Shown here piece by piece: positions 37,348 to 45,765 of a stretch of 64,000 bases of DNA. The notes under the pieces were generated by a model, which was not told the DNA's origin, ran no database searches, and saw only the letters and a list, made by a program, of their open reading frames with translations. The DNA is from Janibacter sp. DB-40. Its GTDB lineage: Bacteria > Actinomycetota > Actinomycetes > Actinomycetales > Dermatophilaceae. The stretch is from NCBI RefSeq assembly GCF_029510815.1, contig NZ_CP120360.1:1-64000 (forward strand), given 5' to 3'. A program made the position numbers and the translations under genes. The first letter of the stretch is position 1. The number at the start of each line of letters is the position of its first letter.

Positions 37348-38802
37348 TCACTGGAGAGCCGCCTTCATCACGGCGCTGCTGATCGGTCCGGCCACGGCCC
37401 CGCCGGAGGCCTCGCTGCCGGCCCGTCCGCCCTCCTCGACGACGACCGCGACGGCGATCTCGGGGTTGTCCGACGGCGCGAAACCGGTGAACCACGCGTG
37501 CGGCGAGGCGTCGGGGGCGTGCTCGGCGGTCCCGGTCTTGCCGGCGACGCTGACCCCGGGCACCGCTGCCTGGGTGCCCGTGCCGTTCGAGACGACGAGC
37601 TCCATCATCTCGGTGAGCTCGTCGGACGTGGAGGAGCCCATGGCCTCGGAGAGCTGCTCCGGGTTCGTCTCGTCGATCGTCGACAGGTCGGACCCGAGGA
37701 CCGACTGGATCATGTAGGGCCTCATGACGTCCCCGTCGTTCGCGACGGCTGCACTGACCATGGCCACCTGCAGCGGCGTCACGCGCACCTCGTACTGACC
37801 GATCCCGACCTGTGCCTCCTGCGCGGGGCTGAGGTCCTCCGGGATCGTGGAGGGGGCGACGTCCATCGGGACCTCGAGGTCGTCACCGAAGCCGAACTGG
37901 TTCGCCTGCTCGCGGATCTTCTCCCCGCCCAGCTCCATGCCGAGCCAGCCGAAGGCGGTGTTGCACGAGTCCTGCATCGCGATGTCGAAGTCGACCTCGT
38001 CGCCGGGGCCGCAGGCCAGGCCACCGTGGTTGGGCAGACCGACGTCGGTCTGCGGCAGGTCGAGGTTCGCCGGCCCGGGGAGCGTCGAGTCCGCGTCCCA
38101 CTCGCCGTCCTCGAGGGCGGCTGCGGCGGTGATGATCTTGAAGACCGAGCCCGGGGGGTAGAGGTTCCCGCCGATGGTCCGGTTGACGAGGGGGTTGCCC
38201 GGGGCGGAGGTGAGCCTCTCCCAGGTCTCCTTCTCGACGTTCGGGTCGTGGCTGACCAGCCCGTTGGGGTTGTAGTCGGGGTGCGAGACCATCGCGAGGA
38301 TCGCCCCGGTGCGCGGGTCGAGGGCGATGACCGCGCCGCGCTGGTCCCCGAGCGCCTCCTCGGCGGCGCGCTGCACCTCGGGTCGGATCGTCAGCTCGAG
38401 GCTGGCGCCCTTGGGCGTGCGGCCGGCGATGGTGCCCGTGATCCGGTCGTAGAAGAGCTTGTCGTCGCGCCCCGAGAGCAGCCCGTCGGCCGCCCCCTCG
38501 ACACCGCCGCCGGGGCCGTAGGTGAAGGAGTAGTAGCCGGTGACGTGGCTGTAGAGCTCGGGCTGGGTGTAGACGCGCTGCCACTGGAGGTCGTCCTGTG
38601 ACGGCTCGGACGTCGCGATCGGCTGCCCACCGAGGAGGATCTGCCCGCGCTCGCGGGCGTAGTTCTCCAGCTGGGTGCGGCGGTTGCCGTCGGCGTTGTT
38701 GATGTCCTGGGCGCCCAGCACCTGGATCCAGGTGCTGGAGGCCAGGATCGCCACGAACATCGCGGCGACGAGCATCGACAGGCGGCGGATCGGTTGGTTC
38801 AT
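37348..38802 (-). CDS. pbpA: Penicillin-binding protein PbpA (transpeptidase)
   Basis: A class B penicillin-binding protein that cross-links peptidoglycan with the adjacent RodA glycosyltransferase. One N-terminal membrane helix (LSMLVAAMFVAILASSTWI) precedes the transpeptidase domain. Active-site motifs: SVFK (Ser219), SCN in QDSCNTAF, and KTGTAE. It has 484 residues, normal for PbpA. The ATG overlaps the rodA stop by four bases, so the shape/elongation pair is translationally coupled. Confidence 0.95.
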   Translation of the reverse strand: MNQPIRRLSMLVAAMFVAILASSTWIQVLGAQDINNADGNRRTQLENYARERGQILLGGQPIATSEPSQDDLQWQRVYTQPELYSHVTGYYSFTYGPGGGVEGAADGLLSGRDDKLFYDRITGTIAGRTPKGASLELTIRPEVQRAAEEALGDQRGAVIALDPRTGAILAMVSHPDYNPNGLVSHDPNVEKETWERLTSAPGNPLVNRTIGGNLYPPGSVFKIITAAAALEDGEWDADSTLPGPANLDLPQTDVGLPNHGGLACGPGDEVDFDIAMQDSCNTAFGWLGMELGGEKIREQANQFGFGDDLEVPMDVAPSTIPEDLSPAQEAQVGIGQYEVRVTPLQVAMVSAAVANDGDVMRPYMIQSVLGSDLSTIDETNPEQLSEAMGSSTSDELTEMMELVVSNGTGTQAAVPGVSVAGKTGTAEHAPDASPHAWFTGFAPSDNPEIAVAVVVEEGGRAGSEASGGAVAGPISSAVMKAALQ

Positions 38803-40175
38803 CGCGTCTTCACCACCTGGGTGGGCGCGTCCATCGAGGCCGGGTCGAACTCCGGCTCGGGACGGCGTGCGTGGTCGCTGATGCGCAGCAGGATGGCGAC
38901 GAGGGTCCAGTTGGTCAGCAGCGAGGACCCGCCGTAGGCGACGAAGGGGAGGGTCAGGCCGGTCAGCGGGATGACCCGGGTGACGCCCCCGATGACGACG
39001 AAGATCTGGATCGCTAGGACGAAGGTCAGGCCGGTGGCGAGCAGCTTGCCGAAGCCGTCACGCAGGCCGATGGCCGAGCGCAGCCCGCGCTCGATGAGCA
39101 GGGCGTAGAGCAGGATGATGGCGAAGACGCCGATCAGGCCGAGCTCCTCGGCGAGGCTGGTGAAGATGAAGTCCGACTCAGGCAGCGGCGTCATCCAGGG
39201 ACGGCCGCGCCCCAGGCCGGTGCCGGAGATCCCGCCCGCGGCCATGCCCATGATTCCCGTGGCCAGCTGACCGCACTGCTCGGCGCCCTCCTGCGAGAAG
39301 GTGTCGGTCCAGCACAGGATGCGGGTCTGGATGTGGCTGGCGAACTGGTACGCGATGAAGGCACCGATCGCCGCGAAGCCGAGCCCGAGCACGATCCAGG
39401 AGATCCGCTCCGTCGCCACGTAGAGCATGGCGACGAAGAGGCCGAAGAGCAGCAGCGTCGTGCCGAAGTCGTTCTCGAGCACGAGCACGAGTGCCGCCAC
39501 GACGCAGGCGATGAGCAGCGGCCCGAGGTCGCGGGCGCGGGGGAAGGAGAGGCCCATGAACTTGCGGCCCGCCAGGGCGAGCATGTCGCGGGTCTGCACG
39601 AGGTACCCGGCGAAGAAGATCGCCAGCAGGATCTTCGCGACCTCGGCCGGCTGGAAGGTGAAGATCCCGAGCTTGATCCAGATGCGGGCGCCGTACACGG
39701 TGTGACCGAGCGGGGTCAGCGGCATCGCGATGAAGACGAGCGCGAGGAGTCCCGACGTGTAGGTCAGTCCGCGCAGCGTCCGGTGGTCGCGCAGTGTGAC
39801 GAGCACGACCAGCGCGATGGCGACGCCGAGACCGGTCCACAGCACCTGCCGTGAGGCCAGGCCGGAGGTGAAGTCCTCGCCCGCGGCGAGGTCGAGGCGG
39901 TGGATCATCACCAGGCCGATGCCGTTGAGCAGCGTGACGACGGGCAGGATGATGGGGTCGGCGAAGCTGGCCCGCCAGCGGAGCACGAGGTGCACCCCGA
40001 GCGCGATCAGGCCGAGGACTCCGGCGTGGCCGAGGAGGTCGGGCGGGATCTCGCCGTCCTGGGCCACGGTGACGTTCACGTAGGCGAGGACGACGACACC
40101 GAGCGCCAGTGCGGTGAGCAGCAGCTCGATGTTGCGGCCCCGGGCCGGGGTGATGGTCGTGATCGCTCGACTCAT
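38799..40175 (-). CDS. rodA: FtsW/RodA/SpoVE-family peptidoglycan glycosyltransferase
   Basis: A SEDS-family polymerase with about 12 membrane helices. The start is ATG 40175 (MSRAITTITPARGRNIELL); further upstream the frame is the pstP gene in another phase. Family marks: KLGIFTFQPAEVAKILL, LVLENDFGTTLLLF, and VIPLTGLTLPFVAYGGSSLL. It has 458 residues. The start overlaps the pstP stop, and the stop overlaps pbpA, so the run from fhaA to pbpA behaves as one operon. Confidence 0.95.
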   Translation of the reverse strand: MSRAITTITPARGRNIELLLTALALGVVVLAYVNVTVAQDGEIPPDLLGHAGVLGLIALGVHLVLRWRASFADPIILPVVTLLNGIGLVMIHRLDLAAGEDFTSGLASRQVLWTGLGVAIALVVLVTLRDHRTLRGLTYTSGLLALVFIAMPLTPLGHTVYGARIWIKLGIFTFQPAEVAKILLAIFFAGYLVQTRDMLALAGRKFMGLSFPRARDLGPLLIACVVAALVLVLENDFGTTLLLFGLFVAMLYVATERISWIVLGLGFAAIGAFIAYQFASHIQTRILCWTDTFSQEGAEQCGQLATGIMGMAAGGISGTGLGRGRPWMTPLPESDFIFTSLAEELGLIGVFAIILLYALLIERGLRSAIGLRDGFGKLLATGLTFVLAIQIFVVIGGVTRVIPLTGLTLPFVAYGGSSLLTNWTLVAILLRISDHARRPEPEFDPASMDAPTQVVKTR

Positions 40176-41401
40176 CCGCCGCACGACTCCCCCGAGGCCC
40201 GCAGGTCGCTGCACTTCTGCGCGGCGACCCGCAGGCTGTCCAGTCGCTGCTCGGCCTCGCTGCGGGAGCTGACCGAGATGGTCTCCTCGACCTCGCTGCG
40301 GTAGAAGGAGGGCAGCTCGTGCATCTCGATGTCGGTCTGCTCGACGACGGAGTGCAGCGAGATCGGCCCGAGGTCCTGCGCGACGCCGCGGTAGAGCGTG
40401 ACGTTGTCGTCCTGGACGCCGACGAAGTACTGGGTCTGGGTCCAGGCGTACCCGGCGTAGGCGACGGCCCCGAGGAGGAGCACCGCGATGCCCGCCGCGA
40501 GGAGGCGACGCACCCACCGACGGCCGGAGCCGCCCTGCTCGTCCAGCTCCACCGCCTCGTCGTCGTCGGCGCGGGTCAGGGCCGCGGCCCGGGAGGCGGG
40601 CGAGTCCTGGGCGCGCCTGCCGGGACTGCGCAGGGCGGCCGAGCCCACGACCTGCGGCTGGGTGGAGGGGGCGCTCGTGACGTCGACGACGTCCGCGACG
40701 ATGACGGTGACGTTGTCGGGGGCGCCAGCACGCAGGGCGAGGGAGACGAGGTCGTCCGCGGCCTGGCCGGGGCGGGAGCCGGCCGTGAGGATCTCCTCGA
40801 TCGTGTCGAGGGCGACGAATCCGGACAGCCCGTCGGAGCACAGCATGTAGCGGTCGCCACGTCGCGCCTCGCGGGCACCGACGTCCGGCTCGTCGTCGGG
40901 GTCGCCGGTGAGGACGCGGGTGACGACGGACCGCTGTGGGTGGGTGCTCGCCTCCTCCTCGGTGATCCGGCCCTCGTCGATGAGGGTCTGGACGAAGGAG
41001 TGGTCCTTCGTCACCTGCGACAGGCGGCCCTCGCGCAGCAGGTACGCACGGGAGTCGCCGATGTGGGCGAGGATCAACTTGTTGCGGGCCCGCATCAGCG
41101 CCGTGACCGTCGTGCCCATGCCCTCGAGCTCGGGGTTGTCGGCGTAGGTGCGCGAGATCTCCTCGTTGGCCGCCGTGATCGCCTTGCCCAGCCGGAGGGA
41201 GGCCTCCGCCGCGGTGAGGGAGTCGTGGTCCATCTCGACCAGCTCGGTGATGACGGTCGCGGAGGCGATGTCGCCACCGGCGTGGCCGCCCATGCCGTCG
41301 GCGACGGCGAGCAGGTGGGGGCCGGCGTACCCGGAGTCCTGGTTGTCCTTGCGGACGAGCCCGACGTCGGAGCGAGCGGCGTAGTGGAAGGTCAGCGCCA
41401 C
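40172..41401 (-). CDS. pstP: PP2C-family serine/threonine phosphatase PstP
   Basis: This is the phosphatase that reverses PknB-type phosphorylation. The N-terminal PP2C domain carries the metal motifs VADGMGGHAGGD, HIGDSRAYLLR, MLCSDGLSGF and APDNVTVIVAD. A linker and a single membrane helix follow (RRLLAAGIAVLLLGAVAYAGYAW, about residues 298-320), and then an extracellular C-terminal domain. The length is 409 residues. It lies between fhaB and rodA in the order conserved in mycobacteria and relatives. Confidence 0.95.
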   Translation of the reverse strand: MALTFHYAARSDVGLVRKDNQDSGYAGPHLLAVADGMGGHAGGDIASATVITELVEMDHDSLTAAEASLRLGKAITAANEEISRTYADNPELEGMGTTVTALMRARNKLILAHIGDSRAYLLREGRLSQVTKDHSFVQTLIDEGRITEEEASTHPQRSVVTRVLTGDPDDEPDVGAREARRGDRYMLCSDGLSGFVALDTIEEILTAGSRPGQAADDLVSLALRAGAPDNVTVIVADVVDVTSAPSTQPQVVGSAALRSPGRRAQDSPASRAAALTRADDDEAVELDEQGGSGRRWVRRLLAAGIAVLLLGAVAYAGYAWTQTQYFVGVQDDNVTLYRGVAQDLGPISLHSVVEQTDIEMHELPSFYRSEVEETISVSSRSEAEQRLDSLRVAAQKCSDLRASGESCGG

Positions 41402-41402
41402 G

Positions 41403-41900
41403 TCATTTCCTCAGCTCGATGACGGTGCGCCCGATGCGGATCGCGGTCCCGGTCTCGACGGGGACCGGGTCGCCGACACGGTACTGCCCCAGGAAGGTGC
41501 CGTTCGTCGAGCCGAGGTCCTCGACGTACCAGCCGTCCTCGGCGCGGATGATGCGCGCGTGCCGGCCGGAGGCGAACTCGTCGTCGAGGACGAGCGTGCA
41601 CTCGGGATTGCGGCCGATGAGCACCCCTGAGTCGCGCAGCGGCAGCGACGTGCCGGTCAGCGGGCCAGTGGTGAGCACGAGGTGGGTGGGCACGCGCGGG
41701 TTGCGGGAGGGACGGGCGCCGCCCGATGCTCCGCTCGCGCCGCGGCGCCCCTTCGGCGCCTTCTTCGCCGGCGCAGGGCGGCGGTTGACCACCCGGGTGC
41801 CGAAGAGGTCGGTGCGCAGGACCGAGGCGACCGACAGCACGAACACCCACAGGAGCACGAGCAGGCCGAGACGCAGGACGGTTACCGTCAACTCGCTCAC
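41403..41900 (-). CDS. fhaB: FHA-domain protein FhaB (FipA-like)
   Basis: A 165-residue protein with an N-terminal membrane helix (LTVTVLRLGLLVLLWVFVLS), a basic Gly/Ala/Pro linker and a C-terminal FHA phosphothreonine-binding domain. FHA motifs: GVLIGRNPECTLVLDDEFAS, SGRHARI and LGSTNGTFLG. It recruits phosphorylated partners, including division and wall proteins in mycobacteria. It has one base separating it from pstP and 27 from fhaA. Confidence 0.93.
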   Translation of the reverse strand: MSELTVTVLRLGLLVLLWVFVLSVASVLRTDLFGTRVVNRRPAPAKKAPKGRRGASGASGGARPSRNPRVPTHLVLTTGPLTGTSLPLRDSGVLIGRNPECTLVLDDEFASGRHARIIRAEDGWYVEDLGSTNGTFLGQYRVGDPVPVETGTAIRIGRTVIELRK

Positions 41901-41927
41901 GTCGCTGCTCCGTTCGGGTGGGGGCCG

Positions 41928-42845
41928 TCAGCGACGGCCGGCATGGAAGGTGGCGTGGGTACGACCGGCGGTGACCCGGTCACCATCGGCCAGGCGGACG
42001 GCGTCCGTCGGCTCACCGTTGACGAAGGTGCCGTTGGTGGAGCCCAGGTCGCGCAGGTGGGCGACGAATCGGGGGCCGTCCTGGGTGACGCGGACCTCGC
42101 AGTGGCGCCGGGAGATGCCCGGGTCGTCGAGGACGACGTCGGCGCTCTCGTCGCGGCCGAGGACCGTCATGGCGCTGATGAGGGGGTAGCGCTCGCCGGA
42201 GATCTCCAGCCAGGGGCGGTCGTCCACGGACATCGGCTGCGGGGCCTGCCTCGGCGGCACCGCGCGCTGGACCGATGTCGGTGCGTCATCGTCCTCGACC
42301 GCTGCCCGTGGGTGTGGTGGGGCCGGGGACGAAGGGGGGTTCCCCCGGGCCCGCCCGGACGCGGGCGGCGCCTCAGGCTCGCCGTCGCGCTCCCAGCTGC
42401 CGGAGTACTCGTCGTAGCCGTCGTCGTCCACCGCCGGCTCGGAGTGGGCACGCACCTCGGCACGGTCGACCCGCTGGCGTGCGGTCGCGGGCCGGACCCG
42501 GAAGACACCGGTCTCCAGCTCCTCGTCCCGGTCGAAGAGGACCTGCAGGGGACCGCCGGGCTGGTATCGCTGGGACTCGGCGTGCTCCTCGGCGGCGGCG
42601 ACGAGCTCGTCCTCGAGCTCCTCGTCGAACTCGGTCAGCCGGTCGTAGTCGTCGGGCGCGAGCTCGACCGTGAAGAGGTTGGGGACGACGGTGCGGCCCC
42701 GGCCGAGCATCGTGGCGCGGTCGTCCATGGCTCGGCGCAGGGCGGAGGCGAGCTCGAGCGGCTGGACCTCGGCACGGAAGGCGCGGGCGAAGACACCGTT
42801 GACGGTGCGCTCCAGCTTGCGCTCCATGCGCTCGAACAAGCTCAC
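41928..42845 (-). CDS. fhaA: DUF3662 and FHA-domain protein FhaA
   Basis: The N-terminal DUF3662 domain (SLFERMERKLERTVNGVFAR onward, about 1-120) is followed by a disordered acidic linker and a C-terminal FHA domain (VLGRDESADVVLDDPGISRR, then LGSTNGTFVNG). FhaA is a PknB substrate that binds phosphorylated proteins such as the MviN flippase. GTG 42845 is chosen: GGGAGGA lies ten bases upstream, and residues before it lack conservation. The length is 305 residues. It is the first gene of the phosphosignalling operon. No pknA is present between pbpA and pknB. Confidence 0.92.
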   Translation of the reverse strand: MSLFERMERKLERTVNGVFARAFRAEVQPLELASALRRAMDDRATMLGRGRTVVPNLFTVELAPDDYDRLTEFDEELEDELVAAAEEHAESQRYQPGGPLQVLFDRDEELETGVFRVRPATARQRVDRAEVRAHSEPAVDDDGYDEYSGSWERDGEPEAPPASGRARGNPPSSPAPPHPRAAVEDDDAPTSVQRAVPPRQAPQPMSVDDRPWLEISGERYPLISAMTVLGRDESADVVLDDPGISRRHCEVRVTQDGPRFVAHLRDLGSTNGTFVNGEPTDAVRLADGDRVTAGRTHATFHAGRR

Positions 42846-42964
42846 GTCGCCGGTCCTCCCTTCGCTCGGTCTCTCGGTCTCCACGCGGCCACCGTCGGCG
42901 TCCTCATGGACATGGGTGCGCCGATCCTAACGGCGGACCCTGACCGGATGCTGGACCCGGGGTC

Positions 42965-43162
42965 TCAGGAGGAGATCGAACCGAGACGCTCGCGGGCGCC
43001 GCGGCCGCGCCGGCTCGCCTCGATCGTCCCGGTGGCCGCGCCGAGACCGATGAGGGCACCGTTGCCGTAGAGGTGCTCGATGGACCGCCAGTACTGCACG
43101 ACCCAGGGGCCCTTCGACCCCAAGAGGGTGTGCGCGCCGAGGAAGCCGGGCGCACCAGCACA
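42965..43162 (-). pseudogene. Remnant of a DUF4188 (monooxygenase-like) gene
   Basis: The minus strand reads PGFLGAHTLLGSKGPWVVQY, then WRSIEHLYGNGALIGLGAAT, ending in a basic tail and a stop at 42965. These are the central and C-terminal parts of DUF4188 proteins (phrases GLLG...GPxVVQYWRSxEHL and YxNMPxxGLG). About 40 residues that normally lie between EHL and the final Gly-rich segment are missing at the Tyr junction. An in-frame stop at 43163-43165 cuts the front, and no N-terminal half is visible upstream. The rest of the 503-base gap (42846-43348) holds only the tRNA-Leu promoter. Confidence 0.6.
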
Positions 43163-43278
43163 TCACCGTGAGCGACTCCGCGACCCGGGGCGCCTCGCGC
43201 TGAGGACGTTCCGGAGGCCGTGCTCGAGGCGGCGAGCGGACGGACCGCGAGTGCCCCACGGGCGCCCGTCGGGCCCGC

Positions 43279-43308
43279 TTTGGGAATCGGGCGCGTCATG
43301 GGGCACAA
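43279..43308 (+). promoter_or_regulatory. Probable promoter of tRNA-Leu
   Basis: TTGGGA (-35) and CACAAT (-10) are 18 bases apart, predicting a start near 43315, about 34 bases before the tRNA. The -35 surroundings closely resemble those of the tRNA-Ile promoter at 28828. Confidence 0.5.
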
Positions 43309-43348
43309 TGAGACGGCTCACGCGCGACGTCGCGGGTGGGACACTCAC

Positions 43349-43431
43349 GCGAGAGTGGCGGAACGGCAGACGCGCTGGCTTCAGGTGCCAGTGTCCGCAA
43401 GGGCGTGGGGGTTCAAATCCCCCCTCTCGCA
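43349..43431 (+). tRNA. tRNA-Leu (CAG)
   Basis: A class II tRNA: acceptor GCGAGAG with CTCTCGC, anticodon stem CTGGC/GCCAG around TTCAGGT (anticodon CAG), a long variable arm, and T arm GGGGG/CCCCC with TTCAAAT. CCA is not encoded. It lies downstream of the fhaA region, as in many actinobacteria. Confidence 0.97.
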
Positions 43432-43470
43432 CACACAGTGGTCTGACGAACTCAGGACCCACTCGGTGAC

Positions 43471-43503
43471 GAAAGCCGCCCGGATCGATTCCGGGCGGCT
43501 TTC
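43471..43503 (+). terminator. tRNA-Leu terminator hairpin
   Basis: GAAAGCCGCCCGGA pairs perfectly with 43490-43503 around a five-base loop, about 40 bases after the tRNA. The stem ends in CTTTC. Nothing else is evident in the 280-base gap up to the next gene. Confidence 0.75.
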
Positions 43504-43711
43504 GGCGTCCTCCGGGCCGGCAGCACGCCCGGGAGGGGCCCGGAGGACGTCCTCTCCCGTGCGAGGGCCCCGAGTTCGGGTCGGCCGAGCACTCGCAGCG
43601 CCGACGCAGTTTGCGCCCGGACCGAGGGGGTACTCGATGGCGCGAACAGAGACGGGCTCAGCCACCCAATGGGGGCGATGACGCAGGCCGCGAGGCCGGA
43701 GGTGAAGGATC

Positions 43712-44119
43712 GTGAGCACAGTGAGCTCTGCCCCGGAGGCAGAAGAGGACAACGCGGCATGGACCGAGGCGGAGCTGAGGCAGGTGCGAGCAGACCTGAC
43801 GGCCGAGGTGGAGCGGTTGTCCGAGGAGATCGCGGTGATCGAGGCCGAGCTCAGTGGGGTCGTGGAGGACCCGATCGGCGCTGACGGTCGCGATGAGGCC
43901 GATGTCGGTGGCAAGCTCGCCGAGCGGGAGCACGAGGTCAACCTGCTCGAGGGGGCTCGTGCGGGTCTGGCGCAGAACATGTCGGCCCTGGAGCGTCTGG
44001 ATGCGGGCACCTACGGCACGTGCGAGTCCTGCGGTGAGCCGATCGGGAAGCTGCGTCTGCAGGCCTTCCAGCGTGCAACGTCGTGCGTGTCGTGCAAGAG
44101 GTCGCAGGAGAGGAGCTGA
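43712..44119 (+). CDS. DksA/TraR-type C4 zinc-finger protein
   Basis: A 135-residue protein with an N-terminal coiled coil (about residues 15-60: LRQVRADLTAEVERLSEEIA) and a C-terminal four-Cys zinc finger (CESCGEPIGKLRLQAF, then CVSCK). This is the DksA/TraR architecture. DksA-like proteins bind the RNA polymerase secondary channel, but the actinobacterial members are little studied and the acidic coiled-coil tip is not obvious here. GTG 43712 follows the RBS GGAGGTGAAGG. It is apparently monocistronic. Confidence 0.85.
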   Translation: MSTVSSAPEAEEDNAAWTEAELRQVRADLTAEVERLSEEIAVIEAELSGVVEDPIGADGRDEADVGGKLAEREHEVNLLEGARAGLAQNMSALERLDAGTYGTCESCGEPIGKLRLQAFQRATSCVSCKRSQERS

Positions 44120-44326
44120 CGCTCCTCCAGCTGCGGTCTCACGTCGCGAAACGCCGCGACGACGAGGGCGCGCCCGCGTCCACACTGCTGCACCGTGGAC
44201 CAGCTCAGGACGAAGCCGACCTACCGGTTGTGCCTCATCGCGCACTCGGTGGTCGTGGTCGACGACAGCCTCTAGGCAGACGGCGCAGACCCGTCAGCCG
44301 TCAGTCGTCCCCTTCACAGATCGAGC

Positions 44327-45601
44327 ATGCCCATGACCACGTCATCCTTCGCCGCCCCGGCTCCCGATGCCGGGCCGCGTCCGTCCGCACCCACCGACGG
44401 GCCACCCGTCGCCACCGCCCCCAACTCGCTGGCCGTGACCACGGGACTCGTCATCGTCGTCCTCGGGTCGGTGTACCTCGCCACCAACCACGGTGCGAAG
44501 CAGGCCGTCCTCTTCGCCCTGGGCATCGGTCTGGGCGTGGCCCTGTTCCATGCCCGCTTCGGCTTCACCTCCGCCTGGCGACAGCTCGTCTCCGTGGGCC
44601 AGGGGCGGGGCCTGCGCGCCCACACCGTCCTGCTCGGGACGACCGCCGCTCTCTTCGCCGTCGTGCTGGCCACGGGTGCCGGCTTCGGCGGCGTGTCGCC
44701 GCAGCCGAGCGTCGACCCGATCGGGGTCGGCACGATGGTCGGCGCCCTCCTCTTCGGCATCGGCATGCAGCTCGGGGGTGGCTGCGCCTCCGGGGTCCTG
44801 TACCACGTCGGTAGCGGGCAGAGCGCGATCGTCATCACCCTCGCCAGCTTCGTCGTCGGCTCCTTCGCGGGCACGTGGCGCATCGACTTCTGGCACGAGA
44901 CCCTGCCGACCTTCGGCTCCTACTCCCTCGCCGAGGACCTCGGCTACGGGGGCGCCCTGGCGGTCACGCTGCTCGTCCTCGCGGCCATCGCCGGCGCGAG
45001 CATCCTCGTCGAGCGGCGACGCACCCCGCCGCCGGTCGCGCCGGTCCCCACCGCACGCGGCCTGGCGAGGATCGTGCGCGGGTCGTGGCCGATGTGGGTC
45101 GGTGGCGTCGTGCTCGCGGCCCTCAGCGCCCTCGTGCTCATGACCAAGGGCAGCGCGTGGGGCGTCACCAGCGCCTTCGCCCTGTGGGGCGCCAAGATCG
45201 CCCAGGCGCTCGGCATGCACCCGGAGACCTGGTCCTACTGGCAGGACCCGGGCAACGCCGCCGACCTGAACGGGTCGCTCCTGGACCACGCGACGACCCT
45301 GAACGACCTGGGGATCATCGTCGGCGCCGGCCTCGCCGCCGCCGTCGGCGGGCAGTTCGTCGTGCAGCGGCGGATCCCGTGGCGCATCGTCGTCGCGGGC
45401 CTCCTCGGTGGCTTCCTCATGGGCTACGGCGCCCGGCTCTCCTTCGGCTGCAACATCGGTGCCTACCTGGCCGGGATCGCCAGCTTCAGCCTCTCCGGCT
45501 GGGTGTGGGCGGTCGTCGCCCTCGTCGGCACGTGGGTCGGGCTGCGCGCCCGGCGCCGGCTCGGGCTGGCCACGCCGCGGCCCGGCGACGGCGTCTGCTG
45601 A
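44327..45601 (+). CDS. YeeE/YedE-family transporter (TsuA-like, sulfur compound uptake)
   Basis: A polytopic membrane protein of 424 residues with about ten helices and a disordered N-terminal 35 residues. The two inverted halves each carry the conserved Cys of the family: MQLGGGCASGVLYH and RLSFGCNIGAYLAG. Characterised relatives (TsuA) import thiosulfate through such cysteines; substrate here is inferred. ATG 44327 or 44333 could be the start. The preceding 207 bases hold only a weak 7-bp hairpin (44142-44161). No sulfurtransferase or TusA-like gene adjoins it. Confidence 0.85.
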   Translation: MPMTTSSFAAPAPDAGPRPSAPTDGPPVATAPNSLAVTTGLVIVVLGSVYLATNHGAKQAVLFALGIGLGVALFHARFGFTSAWRQLVSVGQGRGLRAHTVLLGTTAALFAVVLATGAGFGGVSPQPSVDPIGVGTMVGALLFGIGMQLGGGCASGVLYHVGSGQSAIVITLASFVVGSFAGTWRIDFWHETLPTFGSYSLAEDLGYGGALAVTLLVLAAIAGASILVERRRTPPPVAPVPTARGLARIVRGSWPMWVGGVVLAALSALVLMTKGSAWGVTSAFALWGAKIAQALGMHPETWSYWQDPGNAADLNGSLLDHATTLNDLGIIVGAGLAAAVGGQFVVQRRIPWRIVVAGLLGGFLMGYGARLSFGCNIGAYLAGIASFSLSGWVWAVVALVGTWVGLRARRRLGLATPRPGDGVC

Positions 45602-45625
45602 CCCGCGGCGGAGCGACCCGCCAGT

Positions 45626-45653
45626 AATAAACACGACCGATTTGGTGTTTATT
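45626..45653. promoter_or_regulatory. AT-rich inverted repeat upstream of hmp
   Basis: AATAAACAC and GTGTTTATT form a perfect 9-bp inverted repeat with a ten-base spacer, in striking AT contrast to the surroundings. The size and position suit an Rrf2-type (NsrR-like) nitric-oxide sensor site before a flavohemoglobin gene. A second small palindrome GTGCAG-A-CTGCAC is at 45663-45675. Confidence 0.5.
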
Positions 45654-45765
45654 CGAAGGGGGGTGCAGACTGCACATTCCCGTTGCAGGAGAGCGGCTCC
45701 GACCAGGGGTGGACCGCGGCGACGGAGGTGACGCGAGGGCCGCGCCACAGATGCAGGAGGTAGTC

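Noticed and set aside
44196..44276. A 26-codon plus-strand frame (GTG start, product beginning VDQLRTKPTYRLCLIAH) in the gap before the YeeE gene
   Set aside because: The peptide looks plausible in composition, but there is no good RBS, it is very short, and no family is recognised.
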